Positions 35,015 to 46,359 of a DNA stretch of 64,000 bases are shown piece by piece. Both the position numbers and the translations under genes were made by a program. Positions within the stretch are counted from its first letter, which is position 1. Every line of letters begins with the position of its first letter. The stretch lies in contig NC_090448.1 of the NCBI RefSeq assembly GCF_031143425.1, positions 337,645,177 to 337,709,176 on the forward strand, read 5' to 3'. Origin of the DNA: Pleurodeles waltl (Eukaryota; Chordata; Amphibia; Caudata; Salamandridae). The notes below the pieces were generated by a model, which was not told where the DNA came from, searched no databases, and was given only the letters and a program-made list of their open reading frames with translations.

Positions 35015-35613
35015 GGGCCCAGATTTCCTTACGTTTGATGCAGTGAAACATAGAAAGATAACTTGCTGTGCAGCGTTAATTGGAGAGAGCAGGAATGCGC
35101 TGGTGCACTTGTTGCTGCCAAGCGTCAATACAGGCACCGTTGTGCCATGGTACAAGGGTGCCTTCGTTACAGTCAGGATTGGTTTTGTGCAGGAAGGGAC
35201 GCCTGCCTACATAAAGGCAATCACCAGAAGCATTTTTCTCTTTCTAAGTGTGCTGCAGAATGTACATAGAAAGAGGAAATACCAAGGAGAAATAAACATG
35301 TTTCTCCTCATTACGCCTCACCTGGGAAGGCATAGCATTTTGACACACTCCCAAGTTTACTCATCTTAGTAACTCTGGGAATGCATCAAAAACCATGGGT
35401 GGGAACACCCACACTCCATCCGTGGAACGTCTTTCCCACACAGAGTGTATTACAAGGCAGTGACTTGCAATCCCCTTATGTTATTCTAGATTTATTATGC
35501 CAAGCAGAGCCATGCAAGGTGGATCTACTTGAGACAGTAACTCTAACTTAAGGGCTTGCGTTGCTGTGTGTCTCCTTGGGTGGGGCAATGCAAGCCCTTG
35601 ATAAATTTGGGCC
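35015..35613. mobile_element. ~600-bp non-autonomous element with GGGCCCAGATTT termini
   Basis: The left end GGGCCCAGATTTCCTTACG (35015 onward) is matched inversely by GATAAATTTGGGCC at 35600-35613, giving imperfect terminal repeats of about 12 bp. Near the right end the pair AAGGGCTTGCGTTGC/GCAATGCAAGCCCTT forms a long hairpin. No transposase-like frame is present; the overlapping frames at 35043-35369 and 35063-35269 lack motifs. The target duplication was not resolved. Confidence 0.55.
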
Positions 35614-36985
35614 AAGGTGTGATTTATGTTATCCAGGTTTAGTATAGACTATTCAGTTGTGGGTGACATGCATCAACACTTGGTTAAAATGTACATGGCC
35701 AAGGACTTTATTTTCAGAGGTGAACTGGGGTCATTGGTGACCCCTCTGTGCCCTTGACTCCACGTCCACATTCAAATGATGGGCTAATTGTGCATACATC
35801 AAAAAGGGACCAGTGGTGTATATAAACTATCTCTGGTGTTGGGAAAAACCAATACCAATTTCATAGTGTTGGGCCTAAAGATACAGGGGTGGAGGCCTAT
35901 AATGGTATTTGGATATTAGATGATTCAAATGTTCTAGGTTGTAGCTATCTAAAAAAAGATGACTCTGAGTAACTGATAAGGACACTGCTGCAAAGTTATT
36001 CCCGGAAATGTATTTTACTCTGCCACAGTATCATTAAACATGGCTTATGTCAGTGGTATTTGTACTGATGCCATGAGGCATTGAATGGATGTATTAACAT
36101 ATTTGACTATAATGTAGGCAGTACAATGATGCAAGTCAACCTTAGGACCTCAGACACTTATTTTGTAAGGCTAAACGTTTTGGATTTCTGTCAAAGGCAA
36201 AACCACACCATGCACAAAGTATGCCTCTATTTGGTTGAGATGTCCAACTAAGAGCCTATTTCACAAAACCCTGATTTGTACACAAGAGGAATGTATGATT
36301 TTGCAACTTTCCTTCCAAATGCCTTTTTCCCTCACCCTAGGTGGGAAAAATGTCAACATTTTTCTATAATTGGGTGGAAAATATATACCATGTCATGGCA
36401 TCCCTTCTCCCACACCCATTTACAAACTGGTGTTCTACTCTTTAAGAACCACTTGCTGAATTCAACCAGAAGCTCATGGAAGTATGTAAAATACAGAACA
36501 AATGTAGGTGAAAACCTGCAAAGGTATGTCTGTGTGGGGATATTTTTTATGGTACTGAAACATGTGAAATGTGCCGTTGGTGGTATTTTGCAATCATTGC
36601 CTTTACTACAAAACTGTTTTGCCTCGCAAATGTCTGCAAATGTCATTATTACCAGAATTGTTTTGGAAGCTCATGGTGTTTCATGGTACTTTGTGTGGTT
36701 ATAAATAACCGCAAAATACTGAAGGGATCACAAAATGTAGCGTTTCCCCTCGGTTTCGCAGAACACAGCAGAGAATTGCCAGGAATTGTGAATACTTCTC
36801 TACTTCACCATGAAAAAAACGTTCCAACTCAACTGCATTGACCACCCTCTCACACTCTTCTGTAGGCTGCTTCTACTGAACAACATTCTGCACATTGGCC
36901 AAGCCTCCAGAACGTAAGAATTTACACTTTTCTACAAATAAATATGAATCCATTAATAAAGAAAATGTAATTATTCCTACCCTTT
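35614..36985. other. Unclassified DNA with an uncalled 142-codon frame
   Basis: The frame 36276-36704 (+) is the longest here, but an almost co-extensive frame runs on the opposite strand (36353-36646), and the protein has no domain, signal peptide or membrane segment I can defend. I treat it as chance. Confidence 0.4.
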
Positions 36986-37131
36986 GGGCCAGATTATGAT
37001 TTTGGAGGAGGGGATTACGCCTGCAATTTTACAAATTCCACAGGATATAATCTAATTTGTAATACGGCGGGCAGGATATCCGACATGTTTGTGACGGAGT
37101 AATCCCCTACGCCAAAGTCATAATCAGGCCC
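36986..37131. mobile_element. 146-bp foldback element (GGGCCTGATTTA family)
   Basis: The left end GGGCCAGATTATGATTTTGG pairs with CAAAGTCATAATCAGGCCC at the right. Inner arms GGAGGGGATTACGCC and GGAGTAATCCCCTACGCC are also complementary in part. CTTTG lies on both sides (36981-36986 region and 37130-37135), consistent with a short target duplication whose exact length is ambiguous because the ends are G/C runs. It has the same family architecture as 22108-22276. Confidence 0.75.
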
Positions 37132-37745
37132 TTTGTGTTCACACTATGAAAAATAGGGTTGCTTATTTCTACTCAGTGCAAATATATGTCAATATGTGTT
37201 TTAGTAGGCTAGAGATAAGTATTTCTGACCCATAACTGCGCAAGTACTTGAAAAGAGGGAGCCCTGTAACACTAACCTGCCCTGGGTCAACCAATAATCA
37301 TAAACACAAAATGTCGGCAGGTAGGGACAAATACACTCATTAATTTAAGAAAACAGTGCTCAATCCTGATCTCTTGGGTCAATTTCTTTCCCTTGTTTAT
37401 TTAAATTATTTTGATAAAAAAGGTCAGCAGTGGTTATTCGGTGAACATTCTATAACATGAATATCTACATAACATAAATATATACATGACATCACAAACA
37501 ATTATGACAAATGACCAAATCCCTGAGTATTGGCGGTGTATCAAAGGAGGGTTATTCCCCGTATTATTTCTTCACATTGTGGTCACTATCATGAAGTTAA
37601 AGTTGTAATCCACTGAAAATGCAATGATTGTGGGCCTTAGCTGCACCCAGCTGTCAAATACCTATATATTTATTTCCAAAGGTATTATGTAGTGCATATC
37701 AAATTTCTTAATTGAAGTACATTAACTTGCAAGCCCTCAACTTTG
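37132..37745. other. Unclassified DNA
   Basis: Nothing supportable seen. Confidence 0.4.
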
Positions 37746-37750
37746 CAAAA

Positions 37751-37800
37751 GATGTGTCAATGTGTTTCGGCCTCTTCCGTCAGGGCCTCACCAGGACTGG
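37751..37800 (-). other. Hammerhead-ribozyme-like motif (degenerate)
   Basis: Read on the - strand: CTGGTGA (one change from the CTGANGA core), stem II GGCC-CTGACGGAAGA-GGCC with four perfect pairs, then GAAAC. Stem III and the cleavage triplet are not recoverable in ACATTGACAC. The core substitution at an invariant A predicts loss of activity. Confidence 0.4.
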
Positions 37801-38207
37801 AGAAGGGCAATACCGCCTCTTTATTCTGTTGGACGAAAAGCTACTTGCAACTAGCCGCATCTACTTTCGCAAGGATACTTTGTCCTATAGTCTTAGAAGC
37901 AAGTAGGATCATCTGGCCTGGGGGGTGCTCCTGTTAACTGGAACAAAACCGCTATCGGGAAAGAATTCCCCAGTTGGGAATAGGTTGACGCGTGTGAGCA
38001 TCTGTAAATTCCGTCGTCGAGCAGTTGGCTGCTTACTCCTTGCTTGTGCCCAGTGTCAGCGACGTTGTCCCTATCGCCCGCGTGGGTTATAAAGCTGCCG
38101 GGTGCATGTGCTGCGCAAGAGCACAATACATTATCATTTTCCTTCTCTACGTTGTTGTATGTCTGTGCCTTTCATTTGACTTCATCATTCCATGAGTTAG
38201 CAATGCT

Positions 38208-38226
38208 AAAAAAAAAAAAAAAAAAA
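38208..38226 (+). repeat. A19 homopolymer
   Basis: A run of 19 A follows GCAATGCT. It could be the tail of a retroposed RNA whose body lies in about 37750-38207, but no source RNA was recognised. Confidence 0.7.
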
Positions 38227-39540
38227 TACATTGATCGTCCTGTAGTTCAATGATATTTTTTCATATAACTCTGTTGTGTGGATGACAGCAAGACATAGTA
38301 ATAGGGGTAATTTCCCAGGAATTGTCGCCCAATTACTCAAAGAAGGTCCCTAATGTTAAGAGGCATAGAAGATGTCACACTAGAATTATTCCATAATGAT
38401 ATGATTTCCCATAAATAAGAGGCATCACATATTACTTGCCTTGTGTTATTTGATCGAAACTATTGTATTTCCAGAAGGTACAATAAATAAGTTGAATAAT
38501 GTTATATTCGTAAATTATTTGATTTGAAGCTATTGTATTTCCAGAAGGCAGAATAAATAAGTTGAATCATATTATATTCATAAATTATTTGAACAAACTT
38601 TACCATTCTAGCTCTGGCGTTCATGATAAATTATCTGAATGCTTCACCAATGCTGAGAACATTCCACTTACAGGTACTGCTGGAGGACCTCTCCCTGCAT
38701 CGGGAGACCTATGAAGAAGACAGAAATACAGTGATGGTTCTAGGACATTTCTCATCACACTGTGGAAATTATATAGAATTATTTTCACAATCAAGGCAGA
38801 TGATAACAAATGAAATGATTGTCCTGCTCAAGGTTACGTTTCTCCAGTTGCAACATTGGCAGTGTCATTATCATCATCACAAACACAAACAGGTACTGTG
38901 GCAGAAATGGAGTGTCTCTCTTCTATCCCAACTGGCTGTTATGAAAAAAAGGCTACAGTCAGCCGAAGTGTGGCATGCTTCATCAAATTGGTTATGGTGA
39001 TTACCAATGTGGGCTACCATCCTGGTAACCAGGAGAGCTCATGATGGGCCTAAGAGTGGCATGAATGTTGATTTGTCAAAATGCCATAGTAGGGGATGTG
39101 AAATCACACACCCTTTAATATTAATGACATCATAGGAATGGACATCGGATGACCTTTGAACCCGACTCTTTCCAGGAATTGATGTAATTTGACCTTAGCC
39201 CTGATGACATCACAGTAATTGAAACTGCTGAAGTACCATAACAATGGCATGATTAATATCACAACTTCACACAAATGTCTGTTTTAAATACCACCTATAT
39301 TAAGTTGCTAAAATTATCTTTGAAAGTATTAATACAATGCTTTCTCTAACCTCTTCTAAAGGCATTTGGGAGAGTTGTTGTGGTGTGGCGTTCTTCACCA
39401 AAGCTCAAAATTCACATACATTTATTAAAAGCCAAGGGTTTTGAAAGGATACTCATTATAACAGTCAATTCTTTTCAAGGTATGACAAGACAATTAAGCC
39501 TGATGCACCCCAGGAGTTGATCTCATTTTTTCAAAATGTG
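38227..39540. other. Unclassified DNA with a 68-bp tandem duplication
   Basis: At about 38447-38584 two copies of a 68-bp unit lie in tandem (TTATTTGAT, then CTATTGTATTTCCAGAAGG, AATAAATAAGTTGAAT, ATATTCRTAAA), with a third start TTATTTGAAC. Nothing else was supportable. Confidence 0.5.
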
Positions 39541-40085
39541 TCATGGGTGCCCCTATATGTCAAAACTTAATTCCATTGGTCAAGGGCCAGCATTTTGTCA
39601 TGGATTACATTGAATTTGCCAGTTCCTGAATTTTGTCTTTAATGCCATCCATATACAATGGTGACCCTTACGTCAAAAATTACCTACAGCATGTCAGGTC
39701 CATCATTTTGTTATGGTGCCCCCTCATATATGCCAAAGCTGTACTTCTTGTGTCAAGAATTTCCTCCAATCTGTTAGTACTAGTATTTTACCATGGGGGT
39801 CCCATGCCAAAAACTTCCTCAAGTATGTCACCTTCAGCATTTTTCTACTGGTCCTGTGCATGCAAGAAATACTTTTAGCATGTCAGTAGCAGTTTTTACT
39901 GTGGGTCCATTATGTCAAGAAGTTGCTCCACTATGCCAGCACCAGCCATTTGCCATGGATGTCCCATATGCCTAGTATTCTCTCCGGTATGCCAGTGTGA
40001 GTATTATGCCCCGGGTGCCTTACATGTTAGGAATTGCCTCCAGTATGGTAGCAATAGTATTTTACGATAAGTGCCTCTATAAGCC
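39541..40085. repeat. Degenerate ~57-bp minisatellite, about nine units
   Basis: A phrase such as ATTTTNCCATGGGTGCCCC, then ATGTCAAGAATT, then CCTCCAGTATGTCAGCACCA recurs. Landmarks near 39541, 39598, 39712, 39790, 39847, 39899, 39953, 40009 and 40065 are spaced mostly 52-57 bp. The frames that cross it (39633-39878, 39793-39975) simply translate the repeat. Confidence 0.65.
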
Positions 40086-42885
40086 AAAGATACACATCCT
40101 ACTCATTTTGGGGCAGCAGTGTCTGCAACAAAATTCTAGAATTAATGATATCAGGTGTTCTGCCCACAGCATAGAACTACCAATTGTAAATTGTAACTTA
40201 TGATATGCATGCAGCTGGCTTGATGATTCAACCCTTAACTTGGTCACATCTATGCTATATGTCATTGGAAGTGAAAGTAACATAACCCTGTTAATGAAAA
40301 TGCATTAATAATTTTAAAACGTTTCTTCATTTAACAAGGTTGAGTGATTTCTAATGGACGAGTATCCAACCAATACTTCTTTTGCACCAGCTCTTTGGTG
40401 TTTTACTGATAATATCCCTCTCATGCTCTCCTGCTCAAACTATGTTCAACCTCTGATTTAGGAGCTTTTTTTGAATTATTGAAAACAAGGCTGTTTGCTT
40501 TCTAATTCTACTTTCTGGGGTTTCCCCTTCCTCTTTGCTATTCTTTGGTGTCAGATCTTGGTCTCGTGACAGGTATCCCCTTGGGGATGAATGTGTGCTC
40601 TATGAATACCGTAAATATGAATAGAGGATACTATATAATAAATGTCTTTATTCCGTATCAGCTTCTTTTAATGGAGGCATAGTGATTAAATGCTCAGCCA
40701 TCGTTAACTTGTTCTAAAAATGAATCAGTTTTCCCATTTTTAAGAAATATTCTGTTGTGAGAACCCCTTCCCCTGATAAACCACTGGAGCAGCTCAGGCT
40801 TGCTTGTTTCATTTGCAAAATGTATGGAGTGGGGGAATAATATTTAGCCTATATTGCTTTCAGAGATCATCATTGTTCAAGGAAGCTCTTTTTTGTTCAC
40901 CTGAAATCACATTTGTAGTTATTGACATGTTTTGATATGCACCGGAACCTTTTCAAATGCACTGGAACATACTTACCACCGTATAATCAGTTAGAATAAA
41001 ACTGTGGTTTATATACTATACCCTGTTATTTTAGGTATTAATACACTAATAATATTAATATGTTGATTTCTTGAAAGAGCTTCTATGAACCGTGTTGCCC
41101 TGGGGTGCAACCTGTTACTAATCTACTCATTTCTGCTTCTATGACTTACGGATATAACTTACTGTAATAATTTTCTTTTTGAATCAAATGGTAAAAACTA
41201 TCAATTTTAATCTAGTTGTTGAGGGAACCCTAATTCATTCCTTCAGAGATTATGCAAATGCTCTAAATGATTAATATCACTCCTTCTTTACTCTTTGTTC
41301 TAAGAGAACATACTGATGCAGGAAATTTACTCTTGAGCACCTTTCCTTAAATACCATCACTTTTAATGAATCTCCTTTTGGTTTTATTTAAACCTAGTGT
41401 CACGCTTAAGGTAGTGCGCTGGATGTTTACATGGTGGAATGGGGTAACACCAATACACCTGGAAGAAAAATTCTGCTACCATAAATCTTCAAGACCTCTT
41501 TGGTCTGTTTTTCTTAATCATTTCCCACCTCATTATGAGTGTCCCTTTATTTCCCTGTTAAGTCTGCCCACCCGGAGTTACCAATTCCAGGGGTACTGGA
41601 AAATCTAGGGAGGGAGTGGAGTTTACAGTGATTACAAGGTGGAGCCTGAGGGTCCCTTAAGAAGTGAGAAATTACCAAGGACTCAGTAATTCTGGTCCTG
41701 ATTCCATCCACGTCACACTCCTGGGTAAAGGTCCTGTTCGTTCACCCATGTTATCGATGGGAGCCGCACTGACATACAGTGATAGAAAGTAGAGCCAGAT
41801 GTACTGGTGGACAGGTTGCTTAAAGTTGCCACAAATTGCGACCAAGTTATTGAGACCTGTTTCTGAGTTTGTGATGATACCTTTGGCATTCCATTGTCCT
41901 AATAGGTCGCATTGCAAACAATGCAGGGTGTCACTGAGTGACCTGCTTTCTGAATGTTAAGCCGGCGGGTCTCTAATTAAGACCCGCTGTGACTGGCTAC
42001 AAATACAAGAATTGTGGCCTGCACCACCATCCCTGTGTGTGCATTCCTAAATGGGATTTTTTTTTTATAAAGCAGCTGATGTTACCTAAAAGGAACCAAA
42101 CTCGAAAAGCGTTTCCGACAAGAGCTTGCAATTAAAAAAAGCTTTACATAGTTCTGTAATCTGCAGGATTACGGTAGTGAGGTAAGCAGGGCTTGCACGG
42201 GCACCAGAGAATAATTTTGTAACAGCAATGTTCAAAAAGCTACATCAGATCAGTGTCAAACCAAGACTAGGCTAAGAGAATGAGCTGCGCACCTTTAACA
42301 CCTTTGGTCATTGTTCTTTTTGAGTGGAGGAGTTTGCAGGTCAACTGCAAACTGCGCACGGGTAACACCTTTTATGTACGTGCAGATTTCTTTTCATTGG
42401 TTTGTGAATGAGCAAAATTATTTTTCTCCATCTGCACCAGAAAATAAAGAGATAAATCGGTTAATCTAATGTTTAATAACCTAAAGTTTAATTATCTAAA
42501 GTGTTTACTGATGGGGCTCATAATATTACAGATGAAGCAACAGCAACCTGCAGTTCTCATTAAAATCAATGTAGAAAAACAATAATTGTTACATATGTAA
42601 GGGGCTTAATATGTTAATTGATTTTGTTGTCCCAAAGCCTTCATGTCTCCACAAAGGGTAATAAAATACCAATCTCTATGCAAATGCATGACCTCTGCAT
42701 TCCACCGTTTTCCTCATTTCACATTTAGCAGGATAAAATTGCTAAAATGTACTGGGGGAAAATGCCCTGTAATCACCAAGATATGCCAATTTGGGTGCAG
42801 TGTCACTTTCCTTAAATCTGCCCCGAGGTCTACAAGTTCTGTATTTTTTCGGTAAGAGGCAAAGGTGAAATTCTTTAAGAACTAT
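40086..42885. other. Unclassified AT-rich DNA
   Basis: I see no gene. One clean hairpin, GCGGGTCT at 41965-41972 paired with AGACCCGC at 41980-41987, lies in otherwise plain sequence. Confidence 0.4.
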
Positions 42886-43811
42886 GGGGCATATTTATAC
42901 TCCGTTTGCGCCAGAATTGCGTCGTTTTTTTTACGCAATTTCGACGCAAAACTAACTCCATATTTATACTTTGGCGTTAGACGCGTCTAGCGCCAAAGTC
43001 CATGGAGTTAGCGTCATTTTTTAGCGTGGACACCTACTTTGCGTTAATTATATGCAAGGTAGGCGTTCCCGTCTAAAAAATCGACTCCGAGGCATGTGCG
43101 TCGGATTTATACTCCCGGGCAAAAATCACGCCCGGGAGTGGGCGGGTCAAAAAAAAAAATTTTATGTACGGCCGCTTTTGCGCCGTTTTTTAGCGCCTGC
43201 AAAAGGCAGGCGTTAAGGGACCTGTGGGCTCTGAAGGAGCCCAGAGGTGCCCTCCCATGCCCCCAGGGACACCCCCTGTCACCCTTGCCCACCCCAGGAG
43301 GACACCCAAGGCTGGAGGGACCCATCCCAGGGACATTAAGGTAAGTTCAGGTAAGTATTTTATTTTTATTTTTTTGTGGCATAGGGGGGCCTGATTTGTG
43401 CCCCCCTATATGCCACTATGCCCAATGACCATGCCCAGGGGACAGAAGTCCCCTGGGCATGGCCATTGGGCAAGGGGGCATGACTCCTGTCTTTGCTAAG
43501 ACAGGAGTCATTTCTATGGGGGTTGGGAGTCGTAAAAAATGGCGCAAATCGGGTTGAGGCGAAAAAATTGCCTCAACCTGACTTGCCCCATTTCTTGACG
43601 CCCAAGCCCCATATCCCCCTACGCCGGCGCTGCCGGGTGGACGTCGTTTTTTTTAACGCACACCAGACGGCGCCGGCGGCTAACGCCGGCTAACGTCATT
43701 CAATAAATATGGCGCCCGCATGGCGCTTCAGAATGGCGTTAGCCGGCGCTAATTTTTTTTACGCAAAACTGCGTTGCCGCAGTTTTGCGTCAAAAAGTAT
43801 AAATATGGGCC
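42886..43811. mobile_element. 926-bp non-autonomous element made of nested palindromes
   Basis: The ends are GGGGCATATTTATACTCCG and, inverted, GGCCCATATTTATACTTTTT, the same termini as the 157-bp element at 8608, flanked by TA or TAT. Inside are several independent hairpins: ATGCCCAGGGGAC/GTCCCCTGGGCAT-like arms (about 43431-43461), TGACTCCTGTCTT/AAGACAGGAGTCA (about 43480-43510), CGGGTTGAGGC/GCCTCAACCTG, and ACGCAAAACTGCG/CGCAGTTTTGCGT at the right end. GC-rich arms with TTAGCGCC/GGCGCTAA echo each other. No transposase frame; the ORFs at 43096-43344 and 43493-43693 are compositional. Confidence 0.75.
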
Positions 43812-44340
43812 TATGTTTTGAAATGATGCAATTATACATGTCCATGCAGGTGAGGAGGCTCCTCAGAGGGCCGACCTGAATGCGAAATAGCTAATAAGGT
43901 CGGATTTCACACTTAGGTCTGGATCAAAGAATGGAATAAGATCACAGTGAAAGATTGCCTTGCTATGTCACCTGTTATGTGAAGAATTTGAGACGTCTGT
44001 TGTAAGTGATGGATCCCCAGCAGAGACATGCACAATTTGAAGTGTTGAATGCATGTGAAAATGCTGCTCACAAGACAGAGAATTAGAAATATGGAACCCA
44101 AACGAGAAATGAAGTCTGTGGATCGATGGAAGTAAGATGGAACACAAAACAGAAGGAGTGAAGAGAAAATGTAATCGAGGACATAGGTATTTATCATGTG
44201 ATGGCAAAGGATGGGAAAGAAGGGAAGAAACTAAAAGTGGTAGGTCGGGATGACTAGAAAGTGGATGAGAGTGACAGTGAAACGGATGATGATTTGCTAC
44301 ACTCCTGACCACCTTGTTACAATGGTGTCCCTCCATATTT
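43812..44340. other. Unclassified DNA upstream of the retroviral gag
   Basis: The 5' LTR or leader of the endogenous retrovirus might lie here, but I could not define an LTR, a primer-binding site or matching ends. Confidence 0.35.
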
Positions 44341-44639
44341 AGTGCGCCCTCAGAACCAAGTGGTGACCAGAAGAGGAGTAGACTTTATAGTGGGTGCAAG
44401 TGCATGTGCTGAACTGGTTCTCTCAGAGGGTGGTTTATACCTGCTCACACCAGATCCATCTTTAGGTGCCACTAGTGCAACTAGTGGCATTACCACTGCT
44501 AGTATGGCTGTTGTCACAACAGCCCCTTGTTTTTCCACCGTTGCTACCACTCTACAATTGGAAGCATGAACCAAGGCAGGGGACGACACCCTTAGAAGTA
44601 TAACTGATTTTGCTACTGTTGTATTTTCAGGATCAGAAC

Positions 44640-45463
44640 CTCAGACGGAAGAGACCCTTCTTAGTGAAGTGAATGTCATTAAATTAAGAGCAGACTTTGA
44701 ACAGCTGACAAAGGGAAATCTTGACCTTAATTTCATAGATGTGTACAATGAAGCAGAGCTTAAGTTGCTGAGCAGGGAAGCTGCAAGGTATGCTTGTGAG
44801 GCCCATGAAAAACTGGCTGAGGATACACTAAAGAAAATTAGATTACCATGAAAATGTAGGCCAAGGGGTTAGTGAAATGTGGGGAGATGCACAGAAATAC
44901 AAGGACTGATGGACAAAATGGTAAAAAAGAAAGAAGACAGAGGTGGAGTAGAAGGGGGAGTGAGTGTGAGTGATATGGAGGTTGGAAAGAACCCATTGAG
45001 AAAGGTGCATGGACGTGGGTATGCTCATGTGCCTTGGAGTCGTGGTGATCTCTTTACATTCACAAATCAGTTCCCAAAGTTACAGAAGAATCCCAACCAA
45101 CGACATAGTGTGGTGGATAGGATTGTGAAGATTTTGAAAGTTCTTTGGGAAGACTTGAATCCTTTCTTGGATATAGTGGCCCCTAATGATTTGTGTGAAG
45201 AACATAAGGTGGTTTTGTTTTGGTCAAATGCAAAGCCACAGAGAGATACTAGAACAAAACATAAGGTGGTTTTGTTTTGGCCAAATGCAAAGCCACAGAG
45301 ATATGCTAGAACAAATATGCCTTCTACTAGTGTTATGGACAATTTCAACAAGATGATAACTCATTTGAAAGTGAAGGTCCATCAAAAGGAGGTAGATTGG
45401 ATTACAATAATTAGAACTACCCAAGAGTCCAAAGAATTTGTGCATGCTATTATGAGAGATTGA
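44640..45463 (+). pseudogene. Endogenous retroviral gag pseudogene (matrix/capsid part)
   Basis: Gag forms the virion shell. The best open part, 44879-45463 (194 codons), contains VPWSRGDLFTFTNQFPKL, which resembles the start of gamma/epsilon-retrovirus capsid, and later DWITIIRTTQESKEFVHAIM. An upstream segment (44669-44851) is helical and Glu/Lys-rich. Inside the capsid part a 57-bp (19-codon) tandem duplication starts at 45203 and 45260 (both KVVLFWxNAKPQR). Frame breaks separate all segments. Identification rests on motif order and on the protease and reverse transcriptase that follow. Confidence 0.65.
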
Positions 45464-45721
45464 TGCACGTTTTAAGGCAGCCCAGTGGTACGGAAAATCC
45501 TGAAAAGGAAAATCTGAGTGCATTCTTATGGGTTCAGTTTATCCTTGTTTTTTATCCAGAAATTAGCTCTGACATAGAGCAGAATATGATTTGCTTGCAG
45601 CCGACATCAGTGGCATGAATTTTCCATTATGCAAAATATTGCAGTGACTTTTTTGAAGTAAAGAAGAAGAAGATTAAGGAGAAATTTATGTTGGTGCAGA
45701 CTAAACTGACTCAGAGGATGT

Positions 45722-46030
45722 CAGAATGGTCCATGTAGGGCAGATTCAGGACATAACTCTGTTTCGGGTAGCATTGCAAGAATGCAGAGAGTTGGTTGAC
45801 AAGGTGGTGGTCAGATGTCGCAGACAGGGAGTTTTTGTCCGTAAGGTGGAGGACAAGGGATGGTTATTGATCAAAATGCAGGGATGGACATAAAAATGTT
45901 GAAGAAAACCACTACTTGTCATATTTGTAATAAGGTGGGCAACGTGAAACAAGACTGTGGACCAAACCCAAATCGACCTCAAAATGATATTCAAATTTCA
46001 AGTATGAATGCAATGCCAGCGTAGCAAAAT
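45722..46030 (+). pseudogene. Retroviral nucleocapsid zinc-knuckle remnant
   Basis: Near 45910-45965 one frame reads CHICNKVGNVKQDC, a Cx2Cx4(H)x4C zinc knuckle in which the expected histidine is asparagine. Nucleocapsid uses such knuckles to bind genomic RNA. The flanking sequence is Gln/Asn/Pro-rich. It lies between gag and the protease segment, as expected. Confidence 0.6.
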
Positions 46031-46359
46031 ACAAATTCAAAGGTCATATAATGCCAAAATGCCCCAAACCCCAATGATGCAACAAAATATGAGTAACTGA
46101 AGATATAATTTAAATCCAACCCCAAAGAGTCCACAGAACCTGTTCACAACTGCCGAAAATATCCAAATACTCCTGATTTTTGACAGTCTCATTGGGCTGA
46201 AAATGATCAATCACAGTGATGGTGCCCGAGAAGGAAGGAAGATTGCATCCTTTGAGCAATTCTATAAGTAGGCCAAGGTGGGTCATATGTGGACGGAGAG
46301 GTTAATGGCCGCTCTGTATCATTTTTGATCAATACTTGAGCTACCTACTTTTCTGTTAG

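Noticed and set aside
36276..36704. 142-codon open frame
   Set aside because: A near-coextensive antisense frame exists, no motif is recognisable and no neighbouring gene structure supports it; chance in repeat-rich DNA.
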